A DNA stretch of 64,000 nucleotides from Gracilariopsis chorda (GCA_003194525.1 NBIV01000123.1:62001-126000), one strand, 5' to 3'. Shown: positions 10,428-22,600, counted from the stretch's first letter. Numbers and translations are program-made. Notes: generated by a model from the letters alone, not told the origin.

Positions 10428-11501
10428 TCAGTTTCTTACTTCAGCGGAACATTTGTGAAGTTTTCGGTTGCTATCATGGAGAAATTTCTTATGGCATGTT
10501 TCGCACTCGAACATGTACCCAGATCTGAGCTGACTAGAGGTACCATGCCTAGATACGAGATGTCTGGTCACATTTCCCCTTTTTGCTGACGAATACTGAC
10601 AAAATGGACATTGATACACTTTGCCTGTGCAGCTGTCGTTGCGAGAATATGTTTGAATGCCATGATGTTTCCTTTTGTGGAATGATAGTGACCACTTTGT
10701 GTTGAAGAATGCAGAGCAGCCATCAACGTCGCAGGAAACCTTAGGGCCAGAACCTTCGTGCACCGTCCTCACGTGTATTTGGAGATTTCTGTGACTCCTT
10801 ACCTTCAGTGAACATATATGACACTGTACATTCGATTCGAAGTGTCTGCGTAACATGTGGCGTTCTAAAGACTCTTGACTTCCAAATTTCTCTTCACAAA
10901 TATTGCAAGACGCGACAGCGTTTACCTCCTTAATTAAAACGCCTGGTTGCGCATCACCATTCTCTTCGACTGTGGTTGCAGCTTGGATTTCGTGCTGATT
11001 TCCGGATAGAAAAGCCTGGGAACATGACAACTGTCCACTCTTCTGTGAAAGTGTTTCATGAGGTTGCGACTGTCCGTCAGCAGAGATATGAGGAATGGCT
11101 GTGTAATATGACAAATCATTCTGAAAGAGGTGATCTTCATTCTTCATTGAACCGAGGCTTCTCGAAGTCGTATGCAATCCTCTATGGGATGAGATGCCAT
11201 CACTTTTGTCAGAATTGAATTCCTGAAATTCGTCAAAAAAGGCAGGAGAAAGAGCATGTGTCAGATTTGCTGTTTTCGATGTCAACGTACTTGAATTCGC
11301 GTTTTGGTTCGGGTGTGCAATTGCCTGCATTTCAAGTAGAGCATGCGAAGGAAGAGGATATCTCGTGTTCACCACAAGTTGATCTGGGACAGATTCTTGC
11401 TCCATTTGTATGAGGACTGCCACATTTTCAGGATCTTCCTGACTTTCGAACGAACTACTGAAGAAATCTTTAGCAAATGGGCTTTGTAAGTTTGAACTCA
11501 T
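10428..11501 (-). CDS. C2H2 zinc finger protein with five fingers
   Basis: 357 codons in one frame. Residues 1-195 are Ser/Gln/Asn-rich and likely disordered, with an acidic patch (FFDEFQEFNSD) of the kind found in activation regions. Five zinc fingers occupy the C-terminal half: C199-C202-H215-H220; C227-C230-H243-H248; C257-C262-H275-H279 (TFIIIA-like spacing, CDVDGCSAFF); C298-C301-H314-H319 (CPFCQYSSAKRGNVTRH); and C333-C336-H349 with C351 or a missing last ligand. The fourth resembles REST/CTCF-type fingers. The likely role is a sequence-specific nuclear DNA-binding protein; its targets cannot be inferred. Linkers between fingers are irregular rather than TGEKP. The start at 11501 precedes the first Ser-rich block and is the only good ATG. 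There is a short upstream minus-strand ORF (11661-11470) overlapping the start that is probably 5' leader. Confidence 0.9.
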   Translation of the reverse strand: MSSNLQSPFAKDFFSSSFESQEDPENVAVLIQMEQESVPDQLVVNTRYPLPSHALLEMQAIAHPNQNANSSTLTSKTANLTHALSPAFFDEFQEFNSDKSDGISSHRGLHTTSRSLGSMKNEDHLFQNDLSYYTAIPHISADGQSQPHETLSQKSGQLSCSQAFLSGNQHEIQAATTVEENGDAQPGVLIKEVNAVASCNICEEKFGSQESLERHMLRRHFESNVQCHICSLKVRSHRNLQIHVRTVHEGSGPKVSCDVDGCSAFFNTKWSLSFHKRKHHGIQTYSRNDSCTGKVYQCPFCQYSSAKRGNVTRHLVSRHGTSSQLRSGYMFECETCHKKFLHDSNRKLHKCSAEVRN

Positions 11502-13658
11502 GTTGTTCTCTGAGAGTTAACGATATGTTCAACTGTTCTGCAAAAGCGATCTTGTAGATCTTATAGAGAAGGCCAGCAATGCCAAAATACTTTCGAAGAC
11601 TGTCGAGCATGTTTCCTCTGGGGTATATAACTGATGAAGAACTCGAGCAGAAAGCAAGCACTTTCTACTTCTGGGTCTCAATACCCCTTATCGGTTGTTT
11701 TCTAACTGTTGGATGGTCCAGAATTTGAGCGGACGTAAGGGCATTGGATGTCTGTTTTGGGGTTACACCAAATAAATAATGCTATGGCTCACTACCTCAA
11801 AAATGTCAACCAAACCCGTTTAACAAAAAGAAACCCGAACTTCAGAAACCTCGAAAGAGCGACGAGCCCAAAAAGTACCTGAAGTGCCATATAGGGAAAG
11901 GGGCACCTGTACAAAATTTAGTGTCTATCGCCAAATCATTCATTACGAGCAGAGTGGAATATCAGAGTTTGTATTTATGGCTAGGTAAATGCCTCAGTTC
12001 TACCAGAAATGCCGAATAAGATTTATAAGGGTATCTAATAAAAAATAGTTATTGTTGTACGAATAACCTGAATATATTTATTCGTAATGAATTTCTGTGA
12101 CTGTTTGCTCACGCATGAGTGACGCGTTATGTTTGTTTATGAGATTAAATAAGCGTGACGACATACCGTTGCATCTGCGCCTCCTGAGATGATTCTGATT
12201 CTGGAAGCGTCGGGAGTCGTTTTTAAAGAACTTCTCTCGCTGTCTTCCAACACCCTAGCCGTCCATTGAAACTATCGGTGTGACTCCGAGTCCCTGACGT
12301 TCTTCTAGAGACGGAAAATTCCCCCGCCTAGCCTTGGACAGCCTCGCACACCTCACAGCATAGAAACCAACCGTGTTTTCAACTCTTTGATACCCTAAAG
12401 GCAAGAACTTCTATTCCGCAAGTACATCGACACTGGGTATGGCCCTTGACTTAACTAACGTAATACTTGCTAGTGATCTATGTGCGCCGCTCGCACCGTA
12501 ACGTCTTTACGCAGTGTTTGTAAGTCTCTCCAGCACGTCTAGGAAACCTAACGAGAAGCGCAATTTTTGCCCAAAAACTAGAAATTACTGCTTTCACCGG
12601 CTTATCTGCAGCCTCATTCCAGTTGGTATCGCAATGTTCAGGGGTCCGAACACATCTAGAGGACAGCGGGTTCCAATAATTGATAAAAACTCTGCGACGT
12701 GCTGCAAACGACGAGTTTGGCCTCTTTGACTAGTTTGCAGGCCATCAACAACGCTTATGGAGCCGGTAACCAGCCTAACAGGCCCCTCCAGACCCAAGAT
12801 ACTTCAGAAGGGATAATCTGATGGCCGATAACTTTGCTTTATAGGAGCACACCCCAACACTAGATGCGACAGTGCGGGATCCTTGGCTCTGTTTTATCGC
12901 AGCAATATGTTGAATCCCTCCCTACACACATTTTATCAACCTTCGCAAGTATCGCTGACAACGTGTGCGAGTCACTGTCTGTTCGAGTTCCATCACCGCT
13001 ATTGGTTTAGCACATGTTTTGGCCATCGTCATATTCATTGAGCAGATCAGGTGTACCTACATCCTCACACGGATCCCTTTTATCTCTGGGGCTGATACTC
13101 TCATGTGTTGGAACACTACTCGTTGTGTTCTACGTGCATACAACGCTTTACCATGCGTACGGTTGATAGCGATGGCAATTCATCCGTCTACTTGATCTCT
13201 CAGACAAAACATCAGTCTTCAGTGATGAACCGTCTTCACTGTATATGGAAAGCCATTTCCTTATCATTCATTCGTTTTTGAATTGTAGAGCGTTGTTAAC
13301 AAATACCCTCGGTACGGATAATTATTCCGAATTTCTGGAGTCGAAGACGTGCTGTTATCCAACAATACTTAGTTCTGAGACGTCCAAGCTTCCTCCCGTC
13401 AATTACTTAAACGTCTTCTAATTCAGCAGGTTGAATTGAGAGTTCCATCATAATAAGACGTGCTACTGATCAAGACCTGAAACGACGCTTTTATACAACA
13501 TGAACATGAGTGATTTCAGTGTCCATACGACGTCCGAACTCTATTTCATGAAGAGCAGTGGCCTCAAGACGAAATTCGAGAACCCGAGCCCGTCTTCAAC
13601 GTTCAGAAAACCGCCTGCTTTCCTTTCGAAACATTGAACTTCTTCTAGTCGCTTCAGA
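11502..13658. other. Intergenic, no gene seen
   Basis: Over 2 kb with stops in all frames and no recognised repeat, RNA gene or mobile element. ORFs of 60-76 codons here have no protein-like motifs. Confidence 0.5.
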
Positions 13659-13958
13659 ATGTCGCGCAGTCTCCTGATCTTGGCCATTGCGTCGCTGCTG
13701 TGGGCCGTGGTCCACTCATCAATTATTCCAAGAACAGTATCTCGTTTGCGCTCTTCTATGAAAACCGATGGCTCATCTCTTGGGAAGAGTTTGATTTCGA
13801 CAGTTCGGGACGATGGCGATGAAGATGACTGGGATGACTAGGATGATGATAGCCACTGGAGTTGGAGAAAGTGGTACTGGCGTTATCGTCCGAGGTACAA
13901 TAAGTGGGATGATGACAGCTATGATGACTGGGATGATGACCGTCGTCGTCGTCGCTGA
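13659..13958 (+). CDS. Small secreted Asp/Trp-rich protein, split by one in-frame TAG
   Basis: The first open part is 60 residues: a clear signal peptide (MSRSLLILAIASLLWAVVHS, hydrophobic core, likely cut after residues 19-21), then a Ser/Arg-rich segment and an acidic DDGDEDDWDD end at 13838. The codon after that is TAG (13839-13841). The same frame continues for 38 more codons with the same character (DDDSHWSWRKWYWRYRPRYNKWDDD, then YDDWDDDRRRRR) to a TGA at 13956-13958. Composition on both sides of the TAG matches, so the ancestral product was about 98 residues. Either the gene has been broken once, or the stop is read through. An extracellular, perhaps cell-wall or metal-binding, role is only a guess. 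No family is recognised. Confidence 0.55.
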
Positions 13959-14319
13959 GAACTCGAGTTCTTGATGATGGAGTGCTCAGCTCATGAGATG
14001 CAAATGAAGTTCATTGCTTGGATTCCATGTATCCGATACAGAGCGTATATAGTGTCACTACTCACTGCAATTTGCCGCAGACTGATGTTGCATAGAGTGG
14101 GCAAAAGGTTAAGCAATTTCTGCGAAGGTATAAATCTTAGCCTTTGAGAGCGGAAACTGATGATACTGATCAACACACGAAGAGATAGCACAGTCAGCAG
14201 CGTTCCTCGAATGCAACTCTGTGTTCGTCGATTCTTAACCATTTGTGCAGCTTGAGAAAGTGAAGGAGGGAAACCCAGATCACTATGCAGTAAGTTTGCT
14301 CACATTCTTGTTTGCTTTA

Positions 14320-14337
14320 GAGCATATCTATTGTGCC
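14320..14337 (+). repeat. Left terminal inverted repeat of the Harbinger element
   Basis: 18 bp, identical and inverted relative to 33307-33324, preceded by the TTA target duplication. Just inside (14344-14377) is an imperfect hairpin whose arms contain GTCTCTAAA/TTTAGAGAC, possibly a subterminal transposase site. Confidence 0.85.
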
Positions 14338-14869
14338 GCTAAAATTCTGTCTCTAAATCTGTTTTAGAGACAAGAATTTAACGCAGAAGCGCGCATCTCT
14401 AACGTTAGACCTCAAAAATATAGGGTGCAGTACGAGTACCTGTGTTGGCGGTAAAATCCTGACAAACCATTCTGTTGTCTCGATAAACTAATAAAAAAAT
14501 TGACAACGATTTGGATCTTGGTCTTTGTTTTTGTTCAAAGCGCTTCATGCAACGACCATGGAGACAACTCGCTTTTGAGAGCATAGTACAAAGTTTGTAC
14601 TACCAACAGCTCACACAGCGCACTACTTGCACTTTACTAGGAATACGTACAATAAATTCTAATGTACCAAGCAGAGAATAACAGTACACATTTTTTACTT
14701 CTAGAACGCCAGAACATGAACTTGTTCATTCTGTCGCAGATGCTTCATATACTGATCATAATGGTGAGTTACGACAAGGAAAAAGATACAGAGGCCGCTT
14801 GATAGGACCATGCACAAAACAAAGAGGTACATAATTGTGGGTCAAAAACTACCCAAGCGTCCATAGCGT

Positions 14870-15646
14870 ACATTCACTAAAGCAATTTCGCTGGCGATTT
14901 GAAGTTCCTCGTTCTCTGTTTTGAAAGGTCTTTAACGACTTGCTATACCAACACATTTTTGCACAAAAACAAAGCGCATTTGGTAACGTAAGACACCCAT
15001 CTGAATCCAAACTTCTAACATCTCTACAATTGCTGTCTACAAATAGAGGTTACGATGATCTAGATGACAAATTAAGAATGAGTTCACAGTCTACAAGGAA
15101 TTTCTTAGAACGCTTTTCTGAATGCATTCTACAGATCTATGGTTCCACATATCTGAACTGGAGACGTTCGGTCGACGAAACGACCCGTATTGAACAAAGG
15201 TACGAGTAAGCGGGCTTCAAAGGCTGTGTTGGGGCAGTAACCTGCTGGCGACTGATTTCAAAGAATTGCCTCATTGCTATCAAAGGAAAGTTTCAGAACA
15301 GAAAAGACGGCAAAATGGCTAAGATATCTGTCGAAGCTTGGATTGACAGATACATCTAAGTTTGGAATTGATTTTTTGGAAGACCCGTGACGAATTACGA
15401 CAAACCTATGGTCAACACATCTTAGTTGTTCAATGAAATATTGTTTAATAACTTTGATTTTTGTTTAGCATCGCCCTACAAACTGGTTTCTACATCGGTC
15501 TCTAGAGAAGTGCCATACTTTCTAGTAGACGGAATATATCCGAAATGGCCCATTTTTGCGCTTCCGATTCATCAAACAGAGAGTCAAGAAGAACAGAGAT
15601 ACACAATGAAAAAGGAACCAAAAAGAAAAGATATTGAAAGGCTGTC
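14870..15646 (+). pseudogene. Harbinger transposase (PF04827-like), N-terminal and central part
   Basis: A single frame, with a few in-frame stops, reads as the plant-transposon-protein branch of Harbinger transposases. From about 14872 come KQFRWRFEVPRSLF, then 14940-15206 with FAQKQSAFGNVRHPSESKLL, YDDLDDKLRMSSQSTRNFLERF and ILQIYGSTYLN. After a stop follow GAVTCWRLISKNCL (normally GSiDCmHWeWKNCP), a decayed FGRP region, and from 15426 LVDGIYPKWPIFALPI with KDIERLSGV at the end. The first catalytic Asp is lost (IDC to VTC). The reading stops abruptly at 15649 where the next insertion begins; the missing C-terminus lies at 31087-31282, 15.4 kb away. Confidence 0.82.
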
Positions 15647-16218
15647 TGGGGTGTAGTGCAAAACTATGGAGAGGGGAAGCACTCAAGGGGTTCGAAGCTT
15701 TGCTCCCTCTGTGGCTAGCGCAGATGGCAGGACACTTCGTATCACACGGGTGTCGGGTGTCGGGTGTAGGACCGACGATGATTTCGGAATTACCACAGAG
15801 GTGGGCGTTTAAATCCCGGAGTGCGTGTAGGTATGATGAGTTTAGCGTGGAAGCCGTAGAAACGGAAGCCCAGAGAGGAAAAAAAGAGAGACGAAAAAAG
15901 AAAGGAATCCGTAAGCACGGCGTGTACAGATCCCAGAAAAGAGGTTCTTGCATCCACGAGAGAGACAACATAATCAAGAAAACCCCTATAAAGGGGCAAA
16001 AGAGCGTCCTAGATACAAATTAAACACAAAAGTTAAAAGCAAGTGAAAATTTGGTACACTTCAAACCAGTCTTGCCTTGATGACCTTGAGCGGTTGATAC
16101 TACCATGAACAGCCGTGATTCCTCCCAAGCGGGATAAAAAAGCTCTCGTAGTCGGCAGGTATCAGGTTTGACATTCTGGAAAGAGTAATCCTCAAGAATG
16201 AGCCTCAGTTCCCTTTAC

Positions 16219-16253
16219 TAGTGTCTATCTGACCAGCGACCTCATATGAGGTC
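16219..16253 (+). repeat. Left end of the piggyBac-like element
   Basis: Terminal repeat TAGTGTCTATC plus the 16-bp palindrome GACCTCATATGAGGTC. Same arrangement, inverted, at 30120-30159. Confidence 0.65.
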
Positions 16254-16327
16254 AATTTTAATTACTCTAGATCTTTTTCAAAACCTTAAAACTTTTCGAA
16301 AAACTTTTTCGCTTTGATCTTCTCGTC

Positions 16328-16804
16328 ATGTCTCCTACGCCGGCAGCGCTGAACCATGTCCACAAAAAATCACCAACAGTCGTAGCTGTCACATCAAGCA
16401 CTATCGTCAACAAAATTCGTACACAATGGCCCCGTCCACAGATCTTTGCAGAACTGCTGGAACAATTGTCAACAGCCGTGCTCGCCTGGTCACAAATGAC
16501 GCTGAATGAAAACGTTATTATGGATCTCTATGGAAGTCAACAACGGTACACGGTTCTGTTCTCAATGTTGACATTCGTAAGGTCAGCAATCGAAATCTTA
16601 CTTTTCTGACTGTGAAGTGCAGTCTACTGAACCGAGAAAAAGAAGAAACTCTACCTCTATCTAGTGTCAAACTAGGTACTGGTGTTTACACAGCAGTGAA
16701 TGCTGCAGAAGAGCGTATTATCGAGGTTGAACCCATTAATACGCAAAATGTGGAGGAAGATGCTCTTGTGACACCATCTCAGATGCAAGTTTTGCAGCTG
16801 CAAA
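16328..16804 (+). pseudogene. piggyBac-like transposase, N-terminal part (decayed)
   Basis: No single clean frame, but protein-like sequence is present across it: NSRARLVTNDAE, KRYYGSLWKSTTVHGSVLNV and LTVKCSLLNREKEETLPLSS, with an acidic VEEDALV region just before the retroelement at 16805. The position (about 110 bp inside the left end, directly in front of the insertion, catalytic part continuing on the same strand at 28201) is the main reason for calling it the N-terminus. The sequence itself is not diagnostic. Confidence 0.5.
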
Positions 16805-17632
16805 TGTGGTGCAATGCCCTAAAGGGGAAAAACACCGAAAGATGTTCGGGATCTTCCTCTCACGAGGTGAACCCAGTTGGGTAGAGCCCTCCCACAGGCG
16901 TCACGGCGAAGCCAGTTTGTAATACCAGGGACACCTGTTGCGACTCGCGCAGGGAGGTGAAGGCGAAGAATCGGTATCCGCGTGAGCGGGGGTGTGATCC
17001 TCAGTAGAGGTATGTTTCCACGTAAGTGGGGATGTGTGAGCGGATGCGCACACGAGGGCCGCGGATAGCGGGAGGTGCTACCCGAAAAAGGGGAAATAGG
17101 AAGGGCGAAGAGGAGGAAGGAAGGACGAAGTGGGTCGCGAGAGCGACGAACAGATACGGCAATGCCGGTGGACAGGACTCCCTATACAGGGCGAAACACC
17201 AATATGATTGGAACAATTATACTCCCAAGGATGGGCTTCTTTAGTTGTGCAAGGGGGTTAGATGTCCCGTGGTTTACGGCGTTTCCCTCCAAGGAGGAGT
17301 AGAGCACGCGCGCAAGCGGCAAAAACCAGAGCCAATTCCCCAGGTTGGGGTCTCTTGTTGGGGAATGTTTACTGGTGCGACGGCAGTGCGCCGTCGCACT
17401 AAGTACTAGCTTCCCAGAAATGGGTGTGAAAATAATAAATAATATTAACTAAAATACTCCACATTTCGTGGCAACATCCACTACTGTGGCCAACCGCCAA
17501 TTGGCCCAAAACCGTGTCCCACGTGTCCATACCCACCATTGTGGGGCGTAGTTCATATACACACTACACAACCGATAATATCGGGAAAACGATCAAGTAC
17601 CAAGAATCCCTCCCTGAGGGCGTTGCACTTCA
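16805..17632 (-). repeat. 3' LTR of chromovirus 1
   Basis: 828 bp, same terminal bases as the other LTR. It is preceded in element sense by a G-rich tract (plus strand 17635-17645), the expected polypurine tract. Confidence 0.92.
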
Positions 17633-17688
17633 CATCCCCCCCCTAAGACGGGAAAACGACCGCGGACGCGGAGGATTCCCAGACGAAA

Positions 17689-19476
17689 ATGGGTGATAAA
17701 AGCGCGTGCTCCGTCTCTGGTTCTCCGGTAAATCCCTCTGCATCAGGGTCACCAAGCGCACAAACGACAACAACAGCCACCCTCGACAAGGGAGAAATGA
17801 ACGACGACAACAACATCAACAACCACAGCCAACCTCCGAGACTCCTCGGGCGATACACCACCGGTTTCCGGTCAGTTCCCCTGCCTCAGGGCGATCGACA
17901 TCCGGTACAACCGGGGAATATAGCTGCTGCAGCCGACCATCCCTTCGCACTAACACCTTCGGTGGTGTCCTCCGGAACCACTCCGGTGTCCAACTGGCCA
18001 ACCTACAACACCCTGGTGGGGCTCAACCCGATGAATCGGAATCACGCGTCGCGCCTGCGACTTGCCCCGTGGTTTCACCCGGTCGCTGTCCTCAATGAGG
18101 GGTTGGTCACCGCTTATGCGGATGGCTCAGACACCCTTCCGGGGGATCTGCCCAGAGCAGTCACCACATCGTGGGATTGGCGTCACCGGATTGCGATTCC
18201 GCGTCACCACCTCCGAAGAAATTCGGGCGAGACCGTCGCTGCAGCGCAGACCGCGTTGACGCGCATGGCATACCAACGGCAGAGCCGGGCTCCATTCGAT
18301 GTACCGGTCCCACCGGAGTTTGGCTTCGACGTTAGCCACTTCCGCACTCGCGGGGAGATTGGGTACGGCGAGAACCTGTTCCGCCTCGAGACTCTCGCTT
18401 GGAGGAATTTCCCCGCAGCGCGGCAAGAAGCCCTCTGTTGGGAGCGATCGATTATTCGGGCGGAGTTCAGGTACCTTCCCCGGCAATACCGGTCCAACTT
18501 TCTCCAAAACTTCATCCGCTACGAGCGGCGTTGGCGATCCCGATTCGGGTATTTCATCCCGTATCAGAACGTGGAGATAGAGCGGATTGCGCCGCCTCAC
18601 CGACTAGGTCAGTATGTAGCACTCCCCGAGTGGTGGCGCTTCCATGAAGCCTGCCGGGGGTGCTACATAGAACTCCCGCCGGTACTTGCGTACCTCGGTT
18701 CGCTGCTCATGCAGCATCCCCGGTCGGGGTTGTGGTCCGTAGTGGTTACGGAGTGGGCGGCCCGCAGTGCGGCTTATATCCTCAACGAGGCGTACGACCA
18801 GTATCGTCTCTGGTTCCTTCAACCGCGTGTGCGGGCAGCGATCCGAAACCTGGATCTTCGCATCCCCCTTGGGGGCCAGGCCAACAATGAAGAGGTCCTC
18901 CAATTACTTGGGTACATCGACAGCGTTAGCTGGAGTGAGGTCCCGCTGGAGCAAAGCGGTCGTCTGGATGGCGGCAGCGGTAACACCGGTGGTCCGGGAC
19001 TCGGTAGAAACACTGCCCTTGCGGGGGATTTAATCTACTTCGACCCCTGGGAGTTCCGGGAAATTTCCTCCGAGGAGGCGCGCGAGCTTCGCGATGCGCC
19101 CCGGCATGTGCCGGAAGACCACCCAGTGGGGTACGTCGATTCTGACGACTACTACCGCGCATACGGCGGGGATGAGCCAATGGTCGATAACGAACCGGAA
19201 GAACCCGGGGAGATGGACGTAGAGGAAACCGGCGCTAGCGCGGAAGCTTTCCCAGAGGGGGTATCTCCGGCCGAGCCGGCTGCTGACCCTTCGGCGGCAA
19301 GTGCCGGACCTTCTATCCCCAGCGGGGTGACGGCGAATGAAAACGTTATCATCGCACGTTTTCTCCGGGGTGCCGGTCTTAGCGCTGCCGAGGTATCGGG
19401 GGATGTCACCACCATGGCGGACGCGTTGGCCTACCGCCTTGCTGGTGGTTACGCCCCGGGCAACGGCGAAGAGTGA
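17689..19476 (+). CDS. Antisense ORF of chromovirus 1, family unknown
   Basis: 595 codons on the strand opposite to gag-pol, starting just inside the 3' LTR and ending 192 bp before the pol end, so the two converge. Begins MGDKSACSVSGSP with a Ser/Thr/Asn-rich leader, a globular middle rich in Trp, Tyr and Arg (about residues 90-470) and an acidic Pro/Glu-rich tail. It has no signal peptide, no membrane segment and no enzyme motif that I recognise. The frame is open over its full length while pol has decayed. A diverged relative sits at the same place in chromovirus 2: EEVLQLLGYIDSVSW here against EEAELLLDYVLQVDW there, then DLIYFDPWEFREI against FLWYDYDTDTFFSI, and LGLNPM-like against LGWNPM. 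Antisense ORFs at this position are known in some plant Tat-lineage Ty3 elements; homology to those is not shown. Confidence 0.75.
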   Translation: MGDKSACSVSGSPVNPSASGSPSAQTTTTATLDKGEMNDDNNINNHSQPPRLLGRYTTGFRSVPLPQGDRHPVQPGNIAAAADHPFALTPSVVSSGTTPVSNWPTYNTLVGLNPMNRNHASRLRLAPWFHPVAVLNEGLVTAYADGSDTLPGDLPRAVTTSWDWRHRIAIPRHHLRRNSGETVAAAQTALTRMAYQRQSRAPFDVPVPPEFGFDVSHFRTRGEIGYGENLFRLETLAWRNFPAARQEALCWERSIIRAEFRYLPRQYRSNFLQNFIRYERRWRSRFGYFIPYQNVEIERIAPPHRLGQYVALPEWWRFHEACRGCYIELPPVLAYLGSLLMQHPRSGLWSVVVTEWAARSAAYILNEAYDQYRLWFLQPRVRAAIRNLDLRIPLGGQANNEEVLQLLGYIDSVSWSEVPLEQSGRLDGGSGNTGGPGLGRNTALAGDLIYFDPWEFREISSEEARELRDAPRHVPEDHPVGYVDSDDYYRAYGGDEPMVDNEPEEPGEMDVEETGASAEAFPEGVSPAEPAADPSAASAGPSIPSGVTANENVIIARFLRGAGLSAAEVSGDVTTMADALAYRLAGGYAPGNGEE

Positions 19477-19667
19477 GCCTCTTTTGTCCAGTTTCCTGGT
19501 GTTCCTGCCCTGGCTATGCCAGTTAGTGTAGTGTAGTATTGTGGGGAGCTAGGTGCTCCCTTGAATAAACTTTCCCGTTTAAAACGGTGCTTCTTGGTTG
19601 AGTTCCCCGTCTTCGACGGACCTTGCCTTGTTATCCTTTCCTATCTCTCTCCGCTCGCGCGGCAACG

Positions 19668-22600
19668 TTACCCAACTTGGGCATTAACCAGCGTGGCTGG
19701 GGCTGCAGTTCCCGTTTGACGGTGGTATCGCAGGACCTGCGACCGTGGGAGGTGTTCAATTGGCTCCCACGTATCTCCACTGGGGTCGTACCCGTACCAG
19801 CGGACGCGGTATTGTAGAATACCATCCTGGTCCCAGGTGTGTCCGACAAGTCGGTCTACTACGAACTCTCGTTCGTAGACCTGCCGGCCGTGCCGGGTGG
19901 TGGTTGTACTTCCTTGCGGGGGCTGCCCGCTGTGCGGTATAATGTCCCTTAGCAGGGTGTTCGGCGATAACTCCGGCGTTGCCGTGCGCTGTGATAGCGG
20001 CCGCTGTTCATGCGGGAAGATATCCCTCAAGAGGGTGTGTGGTGCCACGGTTTTCACCGGCAAGTCATTCCCCATTGGGGCAGGTTCATTTCCGCTTTCG
20101 CGGTATTGCGGGCGAACCACCAGTCGGCGGGGGACTTGGGCTCCGCCTTCGCGGTTGAGCTCACGAACCGCGAGTTTGCGGGAAGATGACCGCTCCTGCG
20201 GAATCGGCATTTCCACAATCCCCTGGGGGGTCCCGTGCGACACGGTGATTGGGTGGCAAACCGCCTCCCTGCCAGGCGCACGAGCGCTCTGCACCATACG
20301 TTCCGGCGATGCCGTGGTGTCCCCGGCTACTGACGGGTTGCCTGGGGCTAACTCCGGTACACCGGTATTTTGGTCAAAATTCCCCTTTGGGGGGTGCCGG
20401 GCAGGTGCCGATGACACCCTTTTCAGGGGCTTGGCCGCTAAGTGCGGTGCACCGTCTCCACGCGCAGGAACAGCGTCCGGTATGACCGGTTTCGAGCGTG
20501 CGATGGCGTGCGCTTTTTCCGAGTTCCTCGGTTCTTCCCCGCAGCGTTGCGGGAGGTGGCGCAAATTATTCCCCGGAACGGGGGCTTCAATTCCGTCGAC
20601 GACGGGAGGTGTTTCCGTCGCTTGCGGGCCAGGGCCTGAAGCTTCGGCTGCGGCTTGGCTGCCTTTTTCCCCTGGTATGGTGTGGGGATTTCCCAGCGGC
20701 GCTGGTGTATCTGGGCGCCTCTTCTCCGCCAGGCGCGGGTCTTATCGACCTGATTGAACCACTTCCGCGGGGACTTCCGCCAACGGCGGCTTCGAGGCAT
20801 CGCCCTGCTCAGGGGGTTGAGGGCGATCGTCGCCGTACTCCGGTAACGGGGATCCCTCCCTGACAGGGGTGTGCGGTAGCTGCGTTTCAACTTCCCGTTG
20901 CGACGGCGATATCCTTCCTCGAAAACGAGTGTTCTCCTCCCCCTTCTTAGACGGAGTGGCGGGATAAGGGATAACATTCCCCGCCTGGCGGGTGTAAATT
21001 CGCGCCAGGGGGGCGGGCGCTGAGAGGCCCGAATTACCCGGCTGAGCCGGTGAGTCCGACAGGGTCGGTAGGTCTGAGAGTCCCCGGCTGGGGTGTGGTA
21101 GTACCGTAGGCCTAGTACTCCCGGAGGATTCCGGTGTTGCAGAGTCCGTAGAAACGGGATGTTCTGAATCCAGGATTACCTCTGAGAAGGGAGGGGGGGC
21201 GAGTACGACACTATCGCGGGAGATCCGCTCGTGTGCTCCACCTATCTCTACAACGACAGTGTCGGCATTAACAGAGATGACCTTGAAGGGTCCGTCCGCC
21301 ACAGGCGAGAGTTTGTGACGCTTCTCCCGTTCCGGGTTGTAGTACTCCTTCCTGATGAAGACGTAGTTATTTGCCCAAATCGGGGGGGTCTTTCCTCGCA
21401 AGCGAGCGTCAAAATCCCGCTTGTAAGCGGCTTGGGCCCGTGCCATAGACTTCCGCGCAGCGGGGACCAGCTTGGAAAGCCATTGCTTCCATTGCTGCCG
21501 GTAGATACCCACAGATGGGAAATTGTCCAAGGTAGCTTGGGGTTCCAGCGCCACAGGCGGGGGTGTTCTAAATAGAACCAACTCCAATGGCGAAACTCCG
21601 GTAGTCCGGTGTACCTGCGTATTGTACGCGTAGCTTACCGCATCAGAGTAGAGATCCCAATTCGTTGGGTGATCAGCGACGTAGGAACGTAGCGCCGCGA
21701 GTAACGTCCGGTTAAACCGTTCAACTTGCCCATTACATTGGGGGTGGTAGGTAGTCGTGAACAAGTTCTTGACATCCAGGATGCGACAAACATCCTGGAA
21801 GAACTTGCTCGCGAACTGTTTCCCGTTATCGGAGAGCACCTCCACAGGGGGACCGTAGACGGAAATCCAGTGCGTCACCAGAGCCTGGGCCACCGTGAGA
21901 GCGGTTATCCTCCGAAGAGGGACAGTCCGTACCAGCTTAGAAAAGCGGTCGGTGATGACAAGTAGAAACTTGTTTCCACGTTTTGTGGTGAGTAGTGGTC
22001 CGAGAAGATCAATTGCGATAAACTCGAGTGGCGCCCTTGCGGGGAATAGTTTCATCTTCTTCGCATTTTTGCGGAGCTTGACGCGATTCTTCGCGCATTC
22101 GCTACAAAACCGCACAGTTGCGTAGCAATCCACCGCCATTGCGGGCCAATAGAAATACCTTCGCAGGGTTAGGTAGAGTTTCCTCTCACCTGGGTGACCT
22201 CCAATGGGGGCGTAGTGCGATAGATGTAACACCCGCGATTGCAGGGAATGTGGTACCACAATCTGTGGGCGGGCTTCGACCTTTCTTACGAGGTAGCCTT
22301 TGTCGTTTACCCCGAAAGGGAGATCTTCACCACCGTTGATACGGGCACAAATCCTCGTACAGAATAGGTCGCCGAATTGTTTTCGGATCATTTCTTCCGG
22401 TGATACCGGTACAAAGTTTCCCGGTAACGGGTTCTCAGATTCATCTCGCGATGCGAGTAGTTCGTCAAAGTCAGCATCCTCGTCCCAGTTTTCTGGCCCA
22501 ATTTCGACGGCACATTCCGGATCATCCGGGTCTATGGCCATGAAACATGGGACTTCATCATCCTCCGTTGGGAGTGCTTCCCCACTTTTGGGTAACCGCG

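Noticed and set aside
15634-16023. 129-codon plus-strand ORF
   Set aside because: It crosses the junction at 15649/15650 between the Harbinger transposase and the next insertion, and has no motif. It is a chance frame.
17706-20977. Many further ORFs of 60-290 codons on both strands inside the chromovirus at 16.8-28.2 kb
   Set aside because: They are other-frame shadows of the antisense ORF and pol, favoured by high GC content (for example 19897-20757 plus, opposite to the pol/chromodomain region).
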